A stretch of DNA of 64,000 nt from DT-110 sp030148525 (GTDB taxonomy: Bacteria > Bacteroidota > Bacteroidia > Chitinophagales > Saprospiraceae): the NCBI GenBank assembly GCA_965227445.1, contig OZ245751.1:2604001-2668000 (forward strand). The letters run 5' to 3'. Below the pieces are notes generated by a model that was not told the DNA's origin, did not search any database, and saw only the letters and a list, made by a program, of their open reading frames with translations. Each line of letters starts with the position of its first letter. Within the stretch, counting starts at the first letter, position 1. Both the position numbers and the translations under genes were made by a program. Shown here in pieces: positions 24,920 to 34,403 of this stretch.

Positions 24920-27900
24920 TCACCGTTTCACCACCTTCCGCACGTAACTGCCCTGACTGGTGCTCAGGCGAACCAGGTATAGGCCATTGGCCCATTGATC
25001 CAGGGAAATACGCAACCCGTGCTGGTTGGGCAGCAACTGATCGCGGTACAGGCTTTTGCCGGAAGGCGAAAAAAGAGTCACCTCAATCCGCTCCGGAAGA
25101 TCTGAATCGATCCGTATCCACTTGCTGGCCGGATTAGGGTATAAGCGGATATTATGTACCAGTCGTGGGTCCAGCGTGCTGGTTACCTGTACATTGACCG
25201 GATTTGAGAAATAGGAGCAACCGTTTTCCGTCAGGATCTCTACCTGGTAACTGCCCGATTGGGTGATATCGATTACCTGCGTAGTGCTGGACAGTAATTC
25301 CCCGTCGAGATACCAGCGATACTGACTCCCTTCCGTAGCGATCAGTTGATCTCCGGAAATGGTTATTTCCGGTTCCAACTGCTCGACTGCTACGGTGTAC
25401 ACATCAGAGAAAACAGTATCCGGTAATACCCAAACATCGTTGCCCGCAATGACGCGGACCTGAATCTCATCACCATTCGCCAGGCCGGAGCGCTCGATGG
25501 TGGGCAAGGTAGCCTCCGCCATGGGCTGCCCGTTCCGGAACCACTGCACCAGGGGGCGATCACCGCCATCGACGATATCGGCGGTGAACGAAATGGGTTC
25601 TTCCGGATCGCAGAGGCTCTCCTGGTCGGCACGAATCTGCACATCCATGCCGAGGGCCCTTACCGCCCACAATTCGTTGCCGTGGACTTGGTCGGTGGCT
25701 GTAAAAAACAAGGTATTGTCGATAAATGATTGTACTCGCGGAGAGGCATCGTTTATACCGGGAAATAAATCGGCCACCATACGGGTGCCGTCGACCGTGC
25801 CATCCGACATCCAGAGTTCCCGTCCGGTCTCTGGTTGCTCATTACTGAAAAAGAGGCGATTAGCAGCCACCCATATATCCGAGGGGACACCGACCGTGGT
25901 GATCGCTTGGGTACCGGCCACGGTGCCATCACTGCTAAACAAATAACGCACTGAGTTTGCAACTCCATTAAAAAACAGCTTGCCTTTATACGTAGTCAGT
26001 CCCCGGATAGAACTAATACTTTTATCCGGATCGTCACTATCCACCCGGAAGGTCCCCTCCAGTGTGCCATCGCTTCGCCAAAGTTCTTCTCCGTGCTCCG
26101 GGCTTTCACCGGTGAAATATAGGATACCATTTTGCACGACATACTCCGGATTGCGATAGCCATCCTCCTCACCGTGGAACAAATCCTGTACGATGCGGGT
26201 GCCGTCGGCCGTGCCATCCGATCGCCACAATTCGTATCCGCCGGTGCCATCGGTAGCCGAAAATAATAGTTGACTACCCAAGAGGGCGAAATGAGAGGGA
26301 TTTGACCCTCCGAAGGGATTGATATCAGCCACCGGCTGGGTGCCTGCATCCGTACCGTCGGTTTTCCAAAGTTCCGCTCCCAGAGTACCATCAGTGGCCC
26401 GGAAGTATAATTCATTTTCAAAAATGGCATAATCATCCGGAGTGGAAAATCCGAAAGTGCTGGCATCGGTGGGATGAATATCCTTTATCATTTGCGTGCC
26501 GTCGGGAGTGCCGTCGGTACGCCATAATTCATAATTAGATCCCTGCTCATTACCAATGAAAAACATGTAGCCATTTACTTGCGGTAACTGTTCCTGGAAC
26601 AGGATGGTTTTAGTACTCGCCGTGGTGCTATCCCACAGCATTTGCGTTCCTGCTTCCGTTCCGTCGCTCACCCAGATAGTCCGGTTGATGCCGGGTGCCC
26701 GGGCGGTGAAAAACAGGGATCCATTGAATACATTCAGGCCATCGGGGATTTCACCTTCCCAAATTAATTGTGTACCTGCGGAGGTACCATCGGTTTGCCA
26801 AAGCCCGTCGGACGTCGTAAAATATTGACTGCCCTGAAAATCGACCGGCGGACTGTACAGGATGATCCCTTTGGTTTGGGTGTTGATATCCTTTACGAGT
26901 TGCGTGCTTTCGGGGCTCCCTTGTGACCGCCACAGCTCATATCCGTGCGCATCGTCATACCCGACAAACAGCAATTGATTGTCGAACGGGATCAGGCTCA
27001 CATCCTCAAAAGAGCGATAGCTATCCTCCGGACCCTCCCGGCCATCGATGAGCATATGCGTACCGTCGGACGTACCATCGCTAATCCATAATTCACGCCC
27101 GAATTCGGAGGATTCTCCGATCATATATAGATTGCGACCTGAAGCCACCAAACTTTGCACCTCCCGGTAACTGGCATCAGTTACGAGTGCAATGAACTCA
27201 GTTCCCTCCGGGGTTCCATCCGTTTTCCAGATAGCGTTACCATCCGTACCCTGACTACCGGCAAAATACAGCTCATCCTGCATGACCGATATTTGCAGGG
27301 GCACCTCCGGGGAAACATCAGCCGCCACCCTGATATCATTTTCCTCTCTATCGGTGGTCCATAGCCGATTATTCGCAACAAAGAGCAACTCCCCGTCATG
27401 CTGAAAAGCCGTGCCCCGCACCCGGATCGGGTTATTATTATCGTCCAATACCTGCTCCACATTATCCGGATTACCATTGGACCGCCACAGATTTCTGAAA
27501 ACTCCGTCTTTGACCGTGAAGTACAAAAAGTTGCGGGTAATGCCCAGCAGATCAATATCCGTTCCCTCCGGCCCGGGTGTCATATCCCGAACCATGTAGG
27601 TAAATTGAGCGGTACCGGTAGAGATCCACAATTCCTTACCGTGCTCCCCGTCATCAGCAACAAAAACCAGGGCATTCGTGCCGGTAAGCATGTCGCCAAA
27701 GGTGGTCGATGCAGTACCCGGCGAAATATCAGCTACCATCACTGTACCTTCTGTGGTACCGTCGCTCCGCCAAAGCTCCCGACCGTGTTCTCCATTATTG
27801 GCTTCGAAGTATATAAAGTCCCTGGCAGCTGTAAATTTTCGGGGTGATCCGCTGAAATGAAGTCCTGATCCCGTGGTATTGGGATTAATATCCTTTATCA

Positions 27901-28420
27901 ACTGAGTCGTTTCCTCCGTGCCACGTGTTCGGTACAACTCTGACCCGGTACCTCCGTTTCCACTGAAAAACAGTGTTCCATTGAACCATACGTAGGTTTG
28001 GGAAGACGAAGAAATTCCACTACCGGATCCTTCGTTCAGGTCCGTGACCATGCGCGTACTGGTGGCCGTGCCCCGCGACATCCATAATTCGTAGCCATGC
28101 TCTCCGTCACTGGCAGCGAAGAACACAGTGTCACCCATCGCTCCTATAAACCGGATGCTGGAAGCAGCCTCTCCCGGACGTATGTCTTTAATCAGTTGAG
28201 TTCCCAGGGTGGTCCCGTTCGTCCGGTAGAGCTCTTCGCCGTGCTCCGCGGTTTCGGCCGTAAAATAGAACAGTGCACCGGCCTGCATACCGTTGATCTC
28301 CGGATCAAGCCGAAAGGCGTCTTCGCCATCCTGATTAAAGTCGTTAAGTAAAACGGGCTGCTGACCCGAGAGAGATTGGCAAAAGCAAACGAAGAGTAGG
28401 AAAAAAGGGAGGTATTTCAT
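24920..28420 (-). CDS. T9SS-secreted protein of ELWRSDGT repeats
   Basis: 1166 residues from MKYLPFFLLFVCFCQSLSG. After the signal peptide come roughly 18-20 beta-propeller-like repeats of ~50 residues with the pattern ELWxTDGTxxGTxxxxDI, in the style of hyalin-like or WD40-like Bacteroidota surface proteins. An Ig-like region follows (LCDPEEPISFTADIVDGGDRPLVQWFRNG, ~residue 960-1070), and the C-terminal T9SS type A sorting domain: LYPNPASKWIRIDSDLPERIEVTLFSPSGKSLYRD...GLYLVRLSTSQGSYVRKVVKR. The role is unknown, probably adhesion or binding at the cell surface. A hairpin-word variant at 25054-25071 overlaps the SPSGKSL in the sorting domain. Confidence 0.92.
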   Translation of the reverse strand: MKYLPFFLLFVCFCQSLSGQQPVLLNDFNQDGEDAFRLDPEINGMQAGALFYFTAETAEHGEELYRTNGTTLGTQLIKDIRPGEAASSIRFIGAMGDTVFFAASDGEHGYELWMSRGTATSTRMVTDLNEGSGSGISSSSQTYVWFNGTLFFSGNGGTGSELYRTRGTEETTQLIKDINPNTTGSGLHFSGSPRKFTAARDFIYFEANNGEHGRELWRSDGTTEGTVMVADISPGTASTTFGDMLTGTNALVFVADDGEHGKELWISTGTAQFTYMVRDMTPGPEGTDIDLLGITRNFLYFTVKDGVFRNLWRSNGNPDNVEQVLDDNNNPIRVRGTAFQHDGELLFVANNRLWTTDREENDIRVAADVSPEVPLQISVMQDELYFAGSQGTDGNAIWKTDGTPEGTEFIALVTDASYREVQSLVASGRNLYMIGESSEFGRELWISDGTSDGTHMLIDGREGPEDSYRSFEDVSLIPFDNQLLFVGYDDAHGYELWRSQGSPESTQLVKDINTQTKGIILYSPPVDFQGSQYFTTSDGLWQTDGTSAGTQLIWEGEIPDGLNVFNGSLFFTARAPGINRTIWVSDGTEAGTQMLWDSTTASTKTILFQEQLPQVNGYMFFIGNEQGSNYELWRTDGTPDGTQMIKDIHPTDASTFGFSTPDDYAIFENELYFRATDGTLGAELWKTDGTDAGTQPVADINPFGGSNPSHFALLGSQLLFSATDGTGGYELWRSDGTADGTRIVQDLFHGEEDGYRNPEYVVQNGILYFTGESPEHGEELWRSDGTLEGTFRVDSDDPDKSISSIRGLTTYKGKLFFNGVANSVRYLFSSDGTVAGTQAITTVGVPSDIWVAANRLFFSNEQPETGRELWMSDGTVDGTRMVADLFPGINDASPRVQSFIDNTLFFTATDQVHGNELWAVRALGMDVQIRADQESLCDPEEPISFTADIVDGGDRPLVQWFRNGQPMAEATLPTIERSGLANGDEIQVRVIAGNDVWVLPDTVFSDVYTVAVEQLEPEITISGDQLIATEGSQYRWYLDGELLSSTTQVIDITQSGSYQVEILTENGCSYFSNPVNVQVTSTLDPRLVHNIRLYPNPASKWIRIDSDLPERIEVTLFSPSGKSLYRDQLLPNQHGLRISLDQWANGLYLVRLSTSQGSYVRKVVKR
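25054..25071 (+). repeat. GNRA-hairpin word, degenerate variant
   Basis: TTTTGCCGGAAGGCGAAA, with GGAA in the loop; inside the T9SS sorting domain gene. Confidence 0.45.
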
Positions 28421-28845
28421 GTCGTATCGGTTTTTAGGCAGTTTCCCTTTCAAATTATGCCCGGTTACCGAAACCTAACTCCCGGAAAACCGTGAAAAGA
28501 GGATTTCCACGATTTACGCTCTGCGCGATATGATGGTCTTGAGGTCAGAGATTAGAGGTCAGAGATCAGAGGTCAGAAGTTGACCTGGACTGAATAGCGT
28601 TAACAGGTTTTGAATCCGGATGAGCAGAATTGAGTAGGATGTGCAGGATCGATCTCCATGTAACTCGGTGCCTCCTCTGTGTAACTCTGTGGTATATTCA
28701 CCACAAGGCACTAAGGACTCCAAGAGGCACAGAATCTCTAAGTGATTCTTTGTGCCCTGCGTGTCTTAGTGGTCAAGGGTGATCAAAATCCTTCCCGATC
28801 CGTTTTAAAAAATGTATCCTTTACCATAAAAAATCCTGATCCATT
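28421..28845. repeat. Intergenic repeats
   Basis: GAGGTCAGAGATTAGA words (28550-28577), a CTCTGTGTAACTCTGTGG segment (28677-28694) and a GTGCCCTGCGTGTCTTAGTGG segment (28760) like those at 24.54 and 49.04 kb. No ORF. Confidence 0.65.
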
Positions 28846-29859
28846 TTGCTATCCAACATCAAAATCGCCATCAAAGAGTTTTTCGGGACGACCGACCCCA
28901 TCATGATCCAGATCTACCGGGGATATGCCTCCGGCGAAAGGATGTTTCTGAAGGGACGCGTACTGGAAGATGAAAACCTGGCCAACAGTAAAAACAGCCG
29001 GTTCTTTCGCAATGCCATCGATTCGTTCAAGCGGTTCGAAAGTGATGAAATACCGAATGCCGCCCTTCGTCTGACCATTGGCGACCACCAACTGGAGTGT
29101 GAAACCGACCGGGAAGGCTACTTTACCGTGAAACGCCCCTGGCGGACCACGCCACCCGCTACCACCGAAGAATGGGTACCCGTAGCGGCGGAACTGACCG
29201 ACCCGACACCAAAGGACGACTCTCCCGTGACCGGTGAAGGCGAAATACTGTTCTCCCCGAACAGTGCCTCTTTCGGGGTGATCACCGATGTGGACGATAC
29301 CGTTTTGCAGACGCACGTAAGCTCCCGCATGAAGTTGAAAATGCTTTATACCACCTTCTTCAAGAATGCGTTCCAGCGCGTGCCCATGGAGGGAATGGTC
29401 AACGTCATGCAGCAACTATCGAAAGGCAAGGGAAAGAATCAGACAAACCCCATTTTCTATGTCTCCCACAGTCCCTGGAACATCTATGACCTGATCGATC
29501 AATTCCTCGATATACAAGAATTTCCCAAAGGACCCATTCTCCTGCGCGACTACGGCCTGAAGCCCGCCGGCCCGTTTTCTGATCACAAGACGAAAAGCAT
29601 TGTCGATATTCTCGACACCTATCCCGATCTACCCTTTGTACTGTTAGGCGATTCGGCCGAGCACGATGCCGACTTCTACATCGATATTGCCAAGCGCTTT
29701 CCCGGGCGCATCAAAGCCATTTACATCCGACAGACTCGGGATACCAAAAATGCACGCCGCATTAAGCAACTCATCGAAGATACGGCCCACGTGGATGCGG
29801 TGCTGGTCCGCGAGTCAAATGAGATATTGGAACACGCTCGGGGGGCGGGGCTTGTTTAG
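28846..29859 (+). CDS. App1-family phosphatase (DUF2183)
   Basis: 337 residues. The start is a TTG at 28846: the residues MLSNIKIAIKEFFGTTDPIMIQIYRGY match the family's N-terminus, and no usable ATG lies upstream. The HAD-type catalytic motif DVDDTVLQT is at about 148-156, followed by FYVSHSPWNIYDLIDQFL and LLRDYGLKP...DHKTKSIVDIL and GDSAEHDADFY. In fungi App1 is a phosphatidate phosphatase; the bacterial activity is presumed to be the same type. Cytosolic, single gene, between two repeat gaps. Confidence 0.85.
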   Translation: MLSNIKIAIKEFFGTTDPIMIQIYRGYASGERMFLKGRVLEDENLANSKNSRFFRNAIDSFKRFESDEIPNAALRLTIGDHQLECETDREGYFTVKRPWRTTPPATTEEWVPVAAELTDPTPKDDSPVTGEGEILFSPNSASFGVITDVDDTVLQTHVSSRMKLKMLYTTFFKNAFQRVPMEGMVNVMQQLSKGKGKNQTNPIFYVSHSPWNIYDLIDQFLDIQEFPKGPILLRDYGLKPAGPFSDHKTKSIVDILDTYPDLPFVLLGDSAEHDADFYIDIAKRFPGRIKAIYIRQTRDTKNARRIKQLIEDTAHVDAVLVRESNEILEHARGAGLV

Positions 29860-30246
29860 CTATCTTGAAATGATGAATGTTGAATGCTCAATGATCGATG
29901 CTCAATGCTCAATGCTCAATGCTCAATATAACGTTAATTGCTAACCACTAAAGTGATATGGAAATGATCGTGTCTATTCACAAACCCACCGCTAAAGCGG
30001 ATGGGCTTAAGATTTTGCCATTCAATCTCTCACCAATAAAGCGAAGGCGTTGATTTAATGCCCTACCCAGGTCCTCAACGTCATAAATCGTCCATTGCTT
30101 TTTACCACCAAAAAGTCTGATCCCCCTTTGGCGAATGCCAAAAACGAATCGATTCATTCATCATTGAGCACTGAGCATTCCACCCCTAATTAGACCAATT
30201 CCCATTTGGGCGACCGCCAAAAACAATTCGATCCATTCATCATTCA
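29860..30246. repeat. Intergenic repeats between convergent genes
   Basis: GAATGCTCAATG 7-nt words (29880-29932), an ACCACTAAAGTGATATGGAAAT segment (29942) with a REP-like hairpin (29986-30006), degenerate hairpin words at 30127-30144 and 30205-30224, and ATTCATC/ATTGAGC words (30231-30261), which run into the next coding sequence. Confidence 0.7.
30127..30144 (+). repeat. GNRA-hairpin word, degenerate
   Basis: TTTGGCGAATGCCAAAAA: stem intact, loop GAAT. Confidence 0.5.
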
Positions 30247-31308
30247 TCATTGAGCATTCAGCATTTCACGTCGCTCCACCCCGGGAAACTCCATGATAAG
30301 ATCCGCCCCGAACGCGCCCGCCGGTGTGTGGAACCCGGCCTCTAGCTCGTGGTTCAGGACCCTTTTTGCGATGTGGACGCTGGCCATGGCTGTCAATGCG
30401 TAACCAGAGGGTGTTTTTAGTTGCACCGACTTGGTGCTCCCGTCAGGGGCCGTGGCTTGCCCCCAGATATACATATTGGAGTTCTGGCGGTCCTCGGCGT
30501 CAGGGCCGGCTGGTCCTTGTTCGATGCGCTTACGTATCCGGCTCTTGACGAGCTCGGTCTTGAGGAGCCAGTTCAGGAAGCGCATCCGGCGCAGGCGCTT
30601 GAAGGTTTTGGGATGGGTCGACATAAAGACCTTGACGTTCGGAATACCCGTGGTGTGGTAGGCCGTCGACACATCGCCCCAGGGAATGGTCATAGCGAAG
30701 CGGTCTTTGTCCATGAACGGTATGGTGCGTCCCTCGTACGCGTCTTTTACATTAATAATCTGACCGTCGCGGCGAATGACACCACCCTTGCCGAGATTCT
30801 CCACCATGGTCAGAGCGGTCCCGCGGGAGAACCCACCGCCGGCCGAGGCGAAGGCCAGTTGCAAGTCATTCGCCTCGGGTAATTGGTCTTTTAAATAGCG
30901 AGCAGCGCAATCGGTAGGGACTACGTCGAAGCCCGTTCCCGGCATGACTACCACGCCGGCGGCCCTGGCCTGGTCATCATAGGCAGCAGCCAGCTCAAAG
31001 ACGGGAACCTCACCTGTGATATCCAGGTAATGCGTCTGGGTACGCAGGCAGGCGTCAATCATTGGCTGGGCCGTATGAATGAAGGGACCAGCTGCGTGAA
31101 TGACCAGAGGGACCTGGTAGAGGTTTTTATCCAGCACCTCCTGGTCCGAGAGATCGAAAGCCTGGTATTCCCAGCCGTATTCCTCCGCCATTTCGCGCAA
31201 GGGCTCTTCGCGCCTTCCGGCTAAAACGGCTTGCTGGCCCTGCTTCTTAAGTTCTTCGGCTATGAGCCGGCCGGTGTAACCGTAGGCTCCGTACAATAGT
31301 ATGGTCAT
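30247..31308 (-). CDS. Saccharopine dehydrogenase-like NAD(P)-binding protein
   Basis: 353 residues. N-terminal Rossmann fold MTILLYGAYGYTGRLIAEELKKQG, then HAAGPFIHTAQPMIDACLRTQTHYLDITGEVPVFE, the typical core of the saccharopine dehydrogenase NADP-binding/trans-acting enoyl reductase group. Members of this group reduce double bonds in lipid or polyketide pathways or serve lysine metabolism; the substrate here is open. The last residues (MLNAQ) and TGA come from the repeat word, as in hemF. Confidence 0.82.
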   Translation of the reverse strand: MTILLYGAYGYTGRLIAEELKKQGQQAVLAGRREEPLREMAEEYGWEYQAFDLSDQEVLDKNLYQVPLVIHAAGPFIHTAQPMIDACLRTQTHYLDITGEVPVFELAAAYDDQARAAGVVVMPGTGFDVVPTDCAARYLKDQLPEANDLQLAFASAGGGFSRGTALTMVENLGKGGVIRRDGQIINVKDAYEGRTIPFMDKDRFAMTIPWGDVSTAYHTTGIPNVKVFMSTHPKTFKRLRRMRFLNWLLKTELVKSRIRKRIEQGPAGPDAEDRQNSNMYIWGQATAPDGSTKSVQLKTPSGYALTAMASVHIAKRVLNHELEAGFHTPAGAFGADLIMEFPGVERREMLNAQ

Positions 31309-31329
31309 GTAGTGGTTTTTCGTATGTTA

Positions 31330-32343
31330 TTAATCCAACACCAGTAAATTACATCCGCGCACATCACTGGCGTCGAGCCGGCCCAGCACCTCGAAGGTAC
31401 CATCGGTATAGCGACGCCCCAGATCATCGGTTGCAATGAAGCTGATGCTGTCGATATTTGCCAGGTCGATCACGTTGATCGCTCCGGTTTTTCCGGTTTT
31501 GACCTGCGCGAAGGGATCAGTGGGCTCCCGCAACCAAACGCGCATAGTGGCTCCGGGTTCAAACAGCCCGTCGCCCCGGGAATAGGCCTGGGACAGTAAT
31601 TCCGTCATTCCGTATTCCGAATGTATCTTTTTTTGCCGAAAGGCAGGACCTAAAATAGCGTGTAACTCCGAGCGCGTCAGCTCTTTTCGCCTGCCCTTCA
31701 TACCCCCGGTTTCCATTACGGTCAGCTCGGGAAAGCCGGTCACGCCCCGCTCCGCAAGGTCCCAAAGGGCGAAGCTCACTCCCAGCAGTAAGGTAGGTTG
31801 TTTTAATTTGGCACAAGCCTGCAACTGCTCCTCTAAGGCATCGTAATCGTGGAGGTAAAAACCGGACGCTTTTTTGGCGGAAGCCCGAATAAAATGCTGA
31901 GCCATATGCACCAAAGAGGAGCCCTTGCGTTCTAAATAGGCGGGTAGTAAGGCCAGTACGACATAATCCCGAACGGAGCCGTACATCTTCTCGAAGGAAC
32001 GCAAGGCCAGTCGATCGTACCAGTCAGTGCTACGCACATGATGGCGGGAAGTGGCCACACCACTTGTACCGCTGCTGGTAAAGACCACCTCGGGTTCCCA
32101 GGAACCAGTTTGCAACTGGTGTGTTTTAAACAGGGAAATCGGCAGGCAGGGGATCTGATCCAGGCGCTGCACCCGAGCCGGTTGCACCCCGAGCAGGGAC
32201 AAAAACGAGGCATAGACCGGGTTGTGAACCGCCTGAAACTGAAAGACGTCCAAAGCCACCGATTCGAAGGAGCCAGCCGATACCGCCTCAATCCGATCCA
32301 GCAATTGGCTTCTGGACGACGTAAAACTGGTGGCTTGATCCAT
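31330..32343 (-). CDS. LuxE-like acyl-protein synthetase
   Basis: 337 residues from ATG 32343. The adenylate-forming core has the P-loop-like FTSSGTSG at about residue 90 and the A5-type motif IHSEYGMTELLSQAYS near 240. Length and motifs match the LuxE/PaaK-like ANL enzymes, often annotated 'acyl transferase' in Bacteroidota, which activate an acyl group or handle a peptidyl carrier. There is no lux operon here, so bioluminescence is not implied. 21 bp separates it from the saccharopine dehydrogenase-like gene downstream, so the two likely form an operon. Two hairpin words lie inside it (31628, 31870). Confidence 0.8.
   Translation of the reverse strand: MDQATSFTSSRSQLLDRIEAVSAGSFESVALDVFQFQAVHNPVYASFLSLLGVQPARVQRLDQIPCLPISLFKTHQLQTGSWEPEVVFTSSGTSGVATSRHHVRSTDWYDRLALRSFEKMYGSVRDYVVLALLPAYLERKGSSLVHMAQHFIRASAKKASGFYLHDYDALEEQLQACAKLKQPTLLLGVSFALWDLAERGVTGFPELTVMETGGMKGRRKELTRSELHAILGPAFRQKKIHSEYGMTELLSQAYSRGDGLFEPGATMRVWLREPTDPFAQVKTGKTGAINVIDLANIDSISFIATDDLGRRYTDGTFEVLGRLDASDVRGCNLLVLD
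31628..31645 (+). repeat. GNRA-hairpin word, GCC-GAAA-GGC type
   Basis: TTTTTTTGCCGAAAGGCA within the LuxE-like gene; coding strand AFRQKK. Confidence 0.85.
31870..31885 (+). repeat. GNRA-hairpin word, GGC-GGAA-GCC type
   Basis: TTTTTTGGCGGAAGCC in the LuxE-like gene; coding strand writes ASAKKA. Confidence 0.7.
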
Positions 32344-32383
32344 CAAAATTGGCTATTTTACTGTTAATAGATAAAAGACGTAC

Positions 32384-32896
32384 ATGAGAAGAACAGCATG
32401 CTATCTCCTGGGGTTTGTCGGATTAGCCATTTGGTTGTCGGGTTGCGCCAATGCACCCACCTATCCCATCGAACCCGAGATCGAATACGTGGGAATGAAT
32501 CGCACCGAGATCCTGCAAAGCCGCAATAATATACCCCAAATCGATACCCTGATCATCCGCTTTTCCTTCACCGATGGGGATGGCGACCTGGGTGATGCCG
32601 ACAGTATCAATATTTTTCTGACCGACAGCCGCGACGGATTCCGGCACAGCTTCAAGGTCAACGAAATTCCTCAATTGGGCTCCGGCGACGGGATAAGCGG
32701 CGAAATTGCCCTGAAGATCACCAATAGTCCCTCGACTAAATTCTTCTGTTGTACCTTTCCCAACACCAACTTGGCGTGTATCCCAAGCGAGGAATTTCCG
32801 GTCGATGAAATGTTCTACACCATTCAGATCCGCGACCGCGCCGGGAATTTAAGCAATGAAATACAGACAGAGCCGATCTCGATACTCTGCCAGTAG
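32384..32896 (+). CDS. Hypothetical lipoprotein
   Basis: 170 residues. Signal peptide MRRTACYLLGFVGLAIWLSGC with lipobox Cys21. The mature part has a single beta-sandwich look, starting EYVGMNRTEILQSRN, with FTDGDGDLGDADSINIFLTD, a pattern found in many Bacteroidota lipoproteins. FFCCTFPNTNLACIP gives three Cys that may form disulphides. No catalytic motif. It is divergent from the LuxE-like gene, with only 40 bp between the starts, and is followed by word repeats. Function unknown. Confidence 0.72.
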   Translation: MRRTACYLLGFVGLAIWLSGCANAPTYPIEPEIEYVGMNRTEILQSRNNIPQIDTLIIRFSFTDGDGDLGDADSINIFLTDSRDGFRHSFKVNEIPQLGSGDGISGEIALKITNSPSTKFFCCTFPNTNLACIPSEEFPVDEMFYTIQIRDRAGNLSNEIQTEPISILCQ

Positions 32897-32963
32897 GAAT
32901 GTTCAATGTTCAGTGCTAAATGATGAATGTTGAATGATGAATTAATTGAGCATTTAGCACTCA
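32897..32963. repeat. Imperfect inverted repeat of ATG-rich 7-nt words
   Basis: The left arm starts at the lipoprotein stop codon (GAATGTTCAATGTTCAGTGC) and the right arm (to about 32978) holds the last codons and stop of hemF. It is another convergent-gene hairpin of the heptad kind. Confidence 0.6.
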
Positions 32964-33869
32964 TCATTGTGCATTCAAATGAAGCCAATCCACGCCCTTT
33001 TTGAGCAAATCCAGCGTCTCTCGTTCTTTGCTGTTGAGCTTGGGCTCGTGCATGTACTCCCAGTTGGCCGTGGGCGGCATACTCATGAGGATGGACTCGG
33101 TACGACCATTTGTGTCGAGGCCGAATTTGGTCCCTTTATCCCACACCAGATTGAACTCCACGTAGCGACCCCGGCGCAATAGCTGCCATTGCTTTTCCCG
33201 GTCGTCGTACTCCTCGTCCTTGTGGCGGCCCATGAGCTCAATATACAGTGGCGCAAACAACTCGCCCACATCGCGTACAAAGGCAAAGCGGTCTTCCTGC
33301 CCGAATTCGTCGGAGTGACTCAACCGGTCAAAGAAGATACCGCCGATCCCCCGCGTTTCATCGCGGTGTTTCAGGTAGAAATAATCATCGGCCCACTGCT
33401 TGAAGCGTGGGTAGTACTCCGGATGATGCTGGTCGCACACGTTTTTGAGTTGCTCATGAAAATACTGTGCATCGGCCGGCACCACGTAATGGGGCGTCAG
33501 GTCGATACCGCCGCCAAACCACCAGGTCTCTTCGGTCATCTCAAAGTAGCGCACATTCATGTGGATAATCGGCACCATCGGACTGCGGGGGTGCAATACG
33601 ATACTTACGCCCGTAGCGAAGAAATCACCCGGAGCCACGCCCAAGGCTTTTGTGATCTTCTCGGGCATAGGCCCGTGGACTGCCGAAAAATTCACGCCAC
33701 CCTTTTCGATGTGGTTTCCCCGGATCACGCGGGAACGCCCTCCCCCACCACCGGGGCGTTCCCAGGCGTCTTCGCGAAAGGTACCGCCATCAGCTGCCTC
33801 CAGCTGCTGACAGATACTATCCTGGAGGGTGCGGAAATAGTTGGCAATGGATTCTTTGGTTTGGTGCAT
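32964..33869 (-). CDS. hemF: Oxygen-dependent coproporphyrinogen III oxidase
   Basis: 301 residues, complete. Diagnostic HMNVRYFEM-x-WWFGGGIDLTPHYV, GVSIVLHPRSPMVPIIHMN and DYFYLKHRDETRGIGGIFFDRL are all present. It converts coproporphyrinogen III to protoporphyrinogen IX, needing O2, so this organism can respire oxygen. The C-terminus (WLHLNAQ) runs into the word repeat, which supplies the TGA. Confidence 0.97.
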   Translation of the reverse strand: MHQTKESIANYFRTLQDSICQQLEAADGGTFREDAWERPGGGGGRSRVIRGNHIEKGGVNFSAVHGPMPEKITKALGVAPGDFFATGVSIVLHPRSPMVPIIHMNVRYFEMTEETWWFGGGIDLTPHYVVPADAQYFHEQLKNVCDQHHPEYYPRFKQWADDYFYLKHRDETRGIGGIFFDRLSHSDEFGQEDRFAFVRDVGELFAPLYIELMGRHKDEEYDDREKQWQLLRRGRYVEFNLVWDKGTKFGLDTNGRTESILMSMPPTANWEYMHEPKLNSKERETLDLLKKGVDWLHLNAQ

Positions 33870-33992
33870 AGAAATACTGTTTTGCGCTTAAATGCTGTCT
33901 TGACCGGATCACTTTCTTTTGCTCTAGGGAAGTTTTTAGTTTATAATTTTTAATGTTTAATTAATTGAAGATTAAACATTAATAACTAAAAA
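33870..33992. terminator. A/T inverted repeat
   Basis: Arms AATGTTTAAT (33952-33961) and ATTAAACATT (33971-33980), in a run of A/T 7-nt words, lie between hemF and the ArsC/Spx-like gene, just after the latter's stop. Confidence 0.55.
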
Positions 33993-34346
33993 TTAGTATT
34001 CAAGTTTTTGCTTTGCGGCTTCCACCGTCTTCTTACTATTGCCAACGAACACCTCCCCGTCGATGAGGATGACGGGACGCTTCAGGAAGGTGTATTCTTC
34101 CAGGATGAGTCGACGGTAATCAGCTTCCGTTAGCTCTTTTTCGTGAAGCCCCATGGCTCGGTATTTCCGGGCACGACGGCTGAAGAGGTCATCGTAGGAA
34201 CCGACTTTTTCTTTGATGGCATCGAGTTGCTCGCCGGTCATGGGCTCGGTTTTGATATCTTGCAGTTCAAATCCCGCCCCGTTATTCAATTCGCCAATAA
34301 TGCGCTGACAGGTGTTACAGGTAGATAGGTGATAGATTTTTTTCAT
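33993..34346 (-). CDS. ArsC/Spx/MgsR-family protein
   Basis: 117 residues. Thioredoxin-like ArsC fold with the N-terminal CNTC motif (STCNTCQRII, Cys10 and Cys13), TFLKRPVILIDGEVFVGNS with cis-Pro, and an SRRARKYRAMGL helix. The family includes arsenate reductases and the Spx-type redox regulators; with its two cysteines in CxxC spacing this one resembles Spx/YffB-like members more than ArsC1. No ars genes nearby. It lies divergent from the nucleoside phosphorylase with 57 bp between the starts. Confidence 0.85.
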   Translation of the reverse strand: MKKIYHLSTCNTCQRIIGELNNGAGFELQDIKTEPMTGEQLDAIKEKVGSYDDLFSRRARKYRAMGLHEKELTEADYRRLILEEYTFLKRPVILIDGEVFVGNSKKTVEAAKQKLEY

Positions 34347-34359
34347 ATTTTGCTACTGC

Positions 34360-34375
34360 TTTTTGCGAAAGCAAA
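34360..34375 (+). repeat. GNRA-hairpin word, short variant
   Basis: TTTTTGCGAAAGCAAA between the divergent starts of the ArsC/Spx-like and phosphorylase genes. Confidence 0.6.
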
Positions 34376-34403
34376 CATACAAATTCATCCCGCCTCCTCG
34401 ACC

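Noticed and set aside
28309..28318. GCCGAAAGGC core in the T9SS repeat protein
   Set aside because: The core is present but the T- and A-flanks are missing; could be chance.
31330..32343. Bioluminescence (lux) function for the LuxE-like gene
   Set aside because: No luxCDAB genes in the window and the family is broader than bioluminescence.
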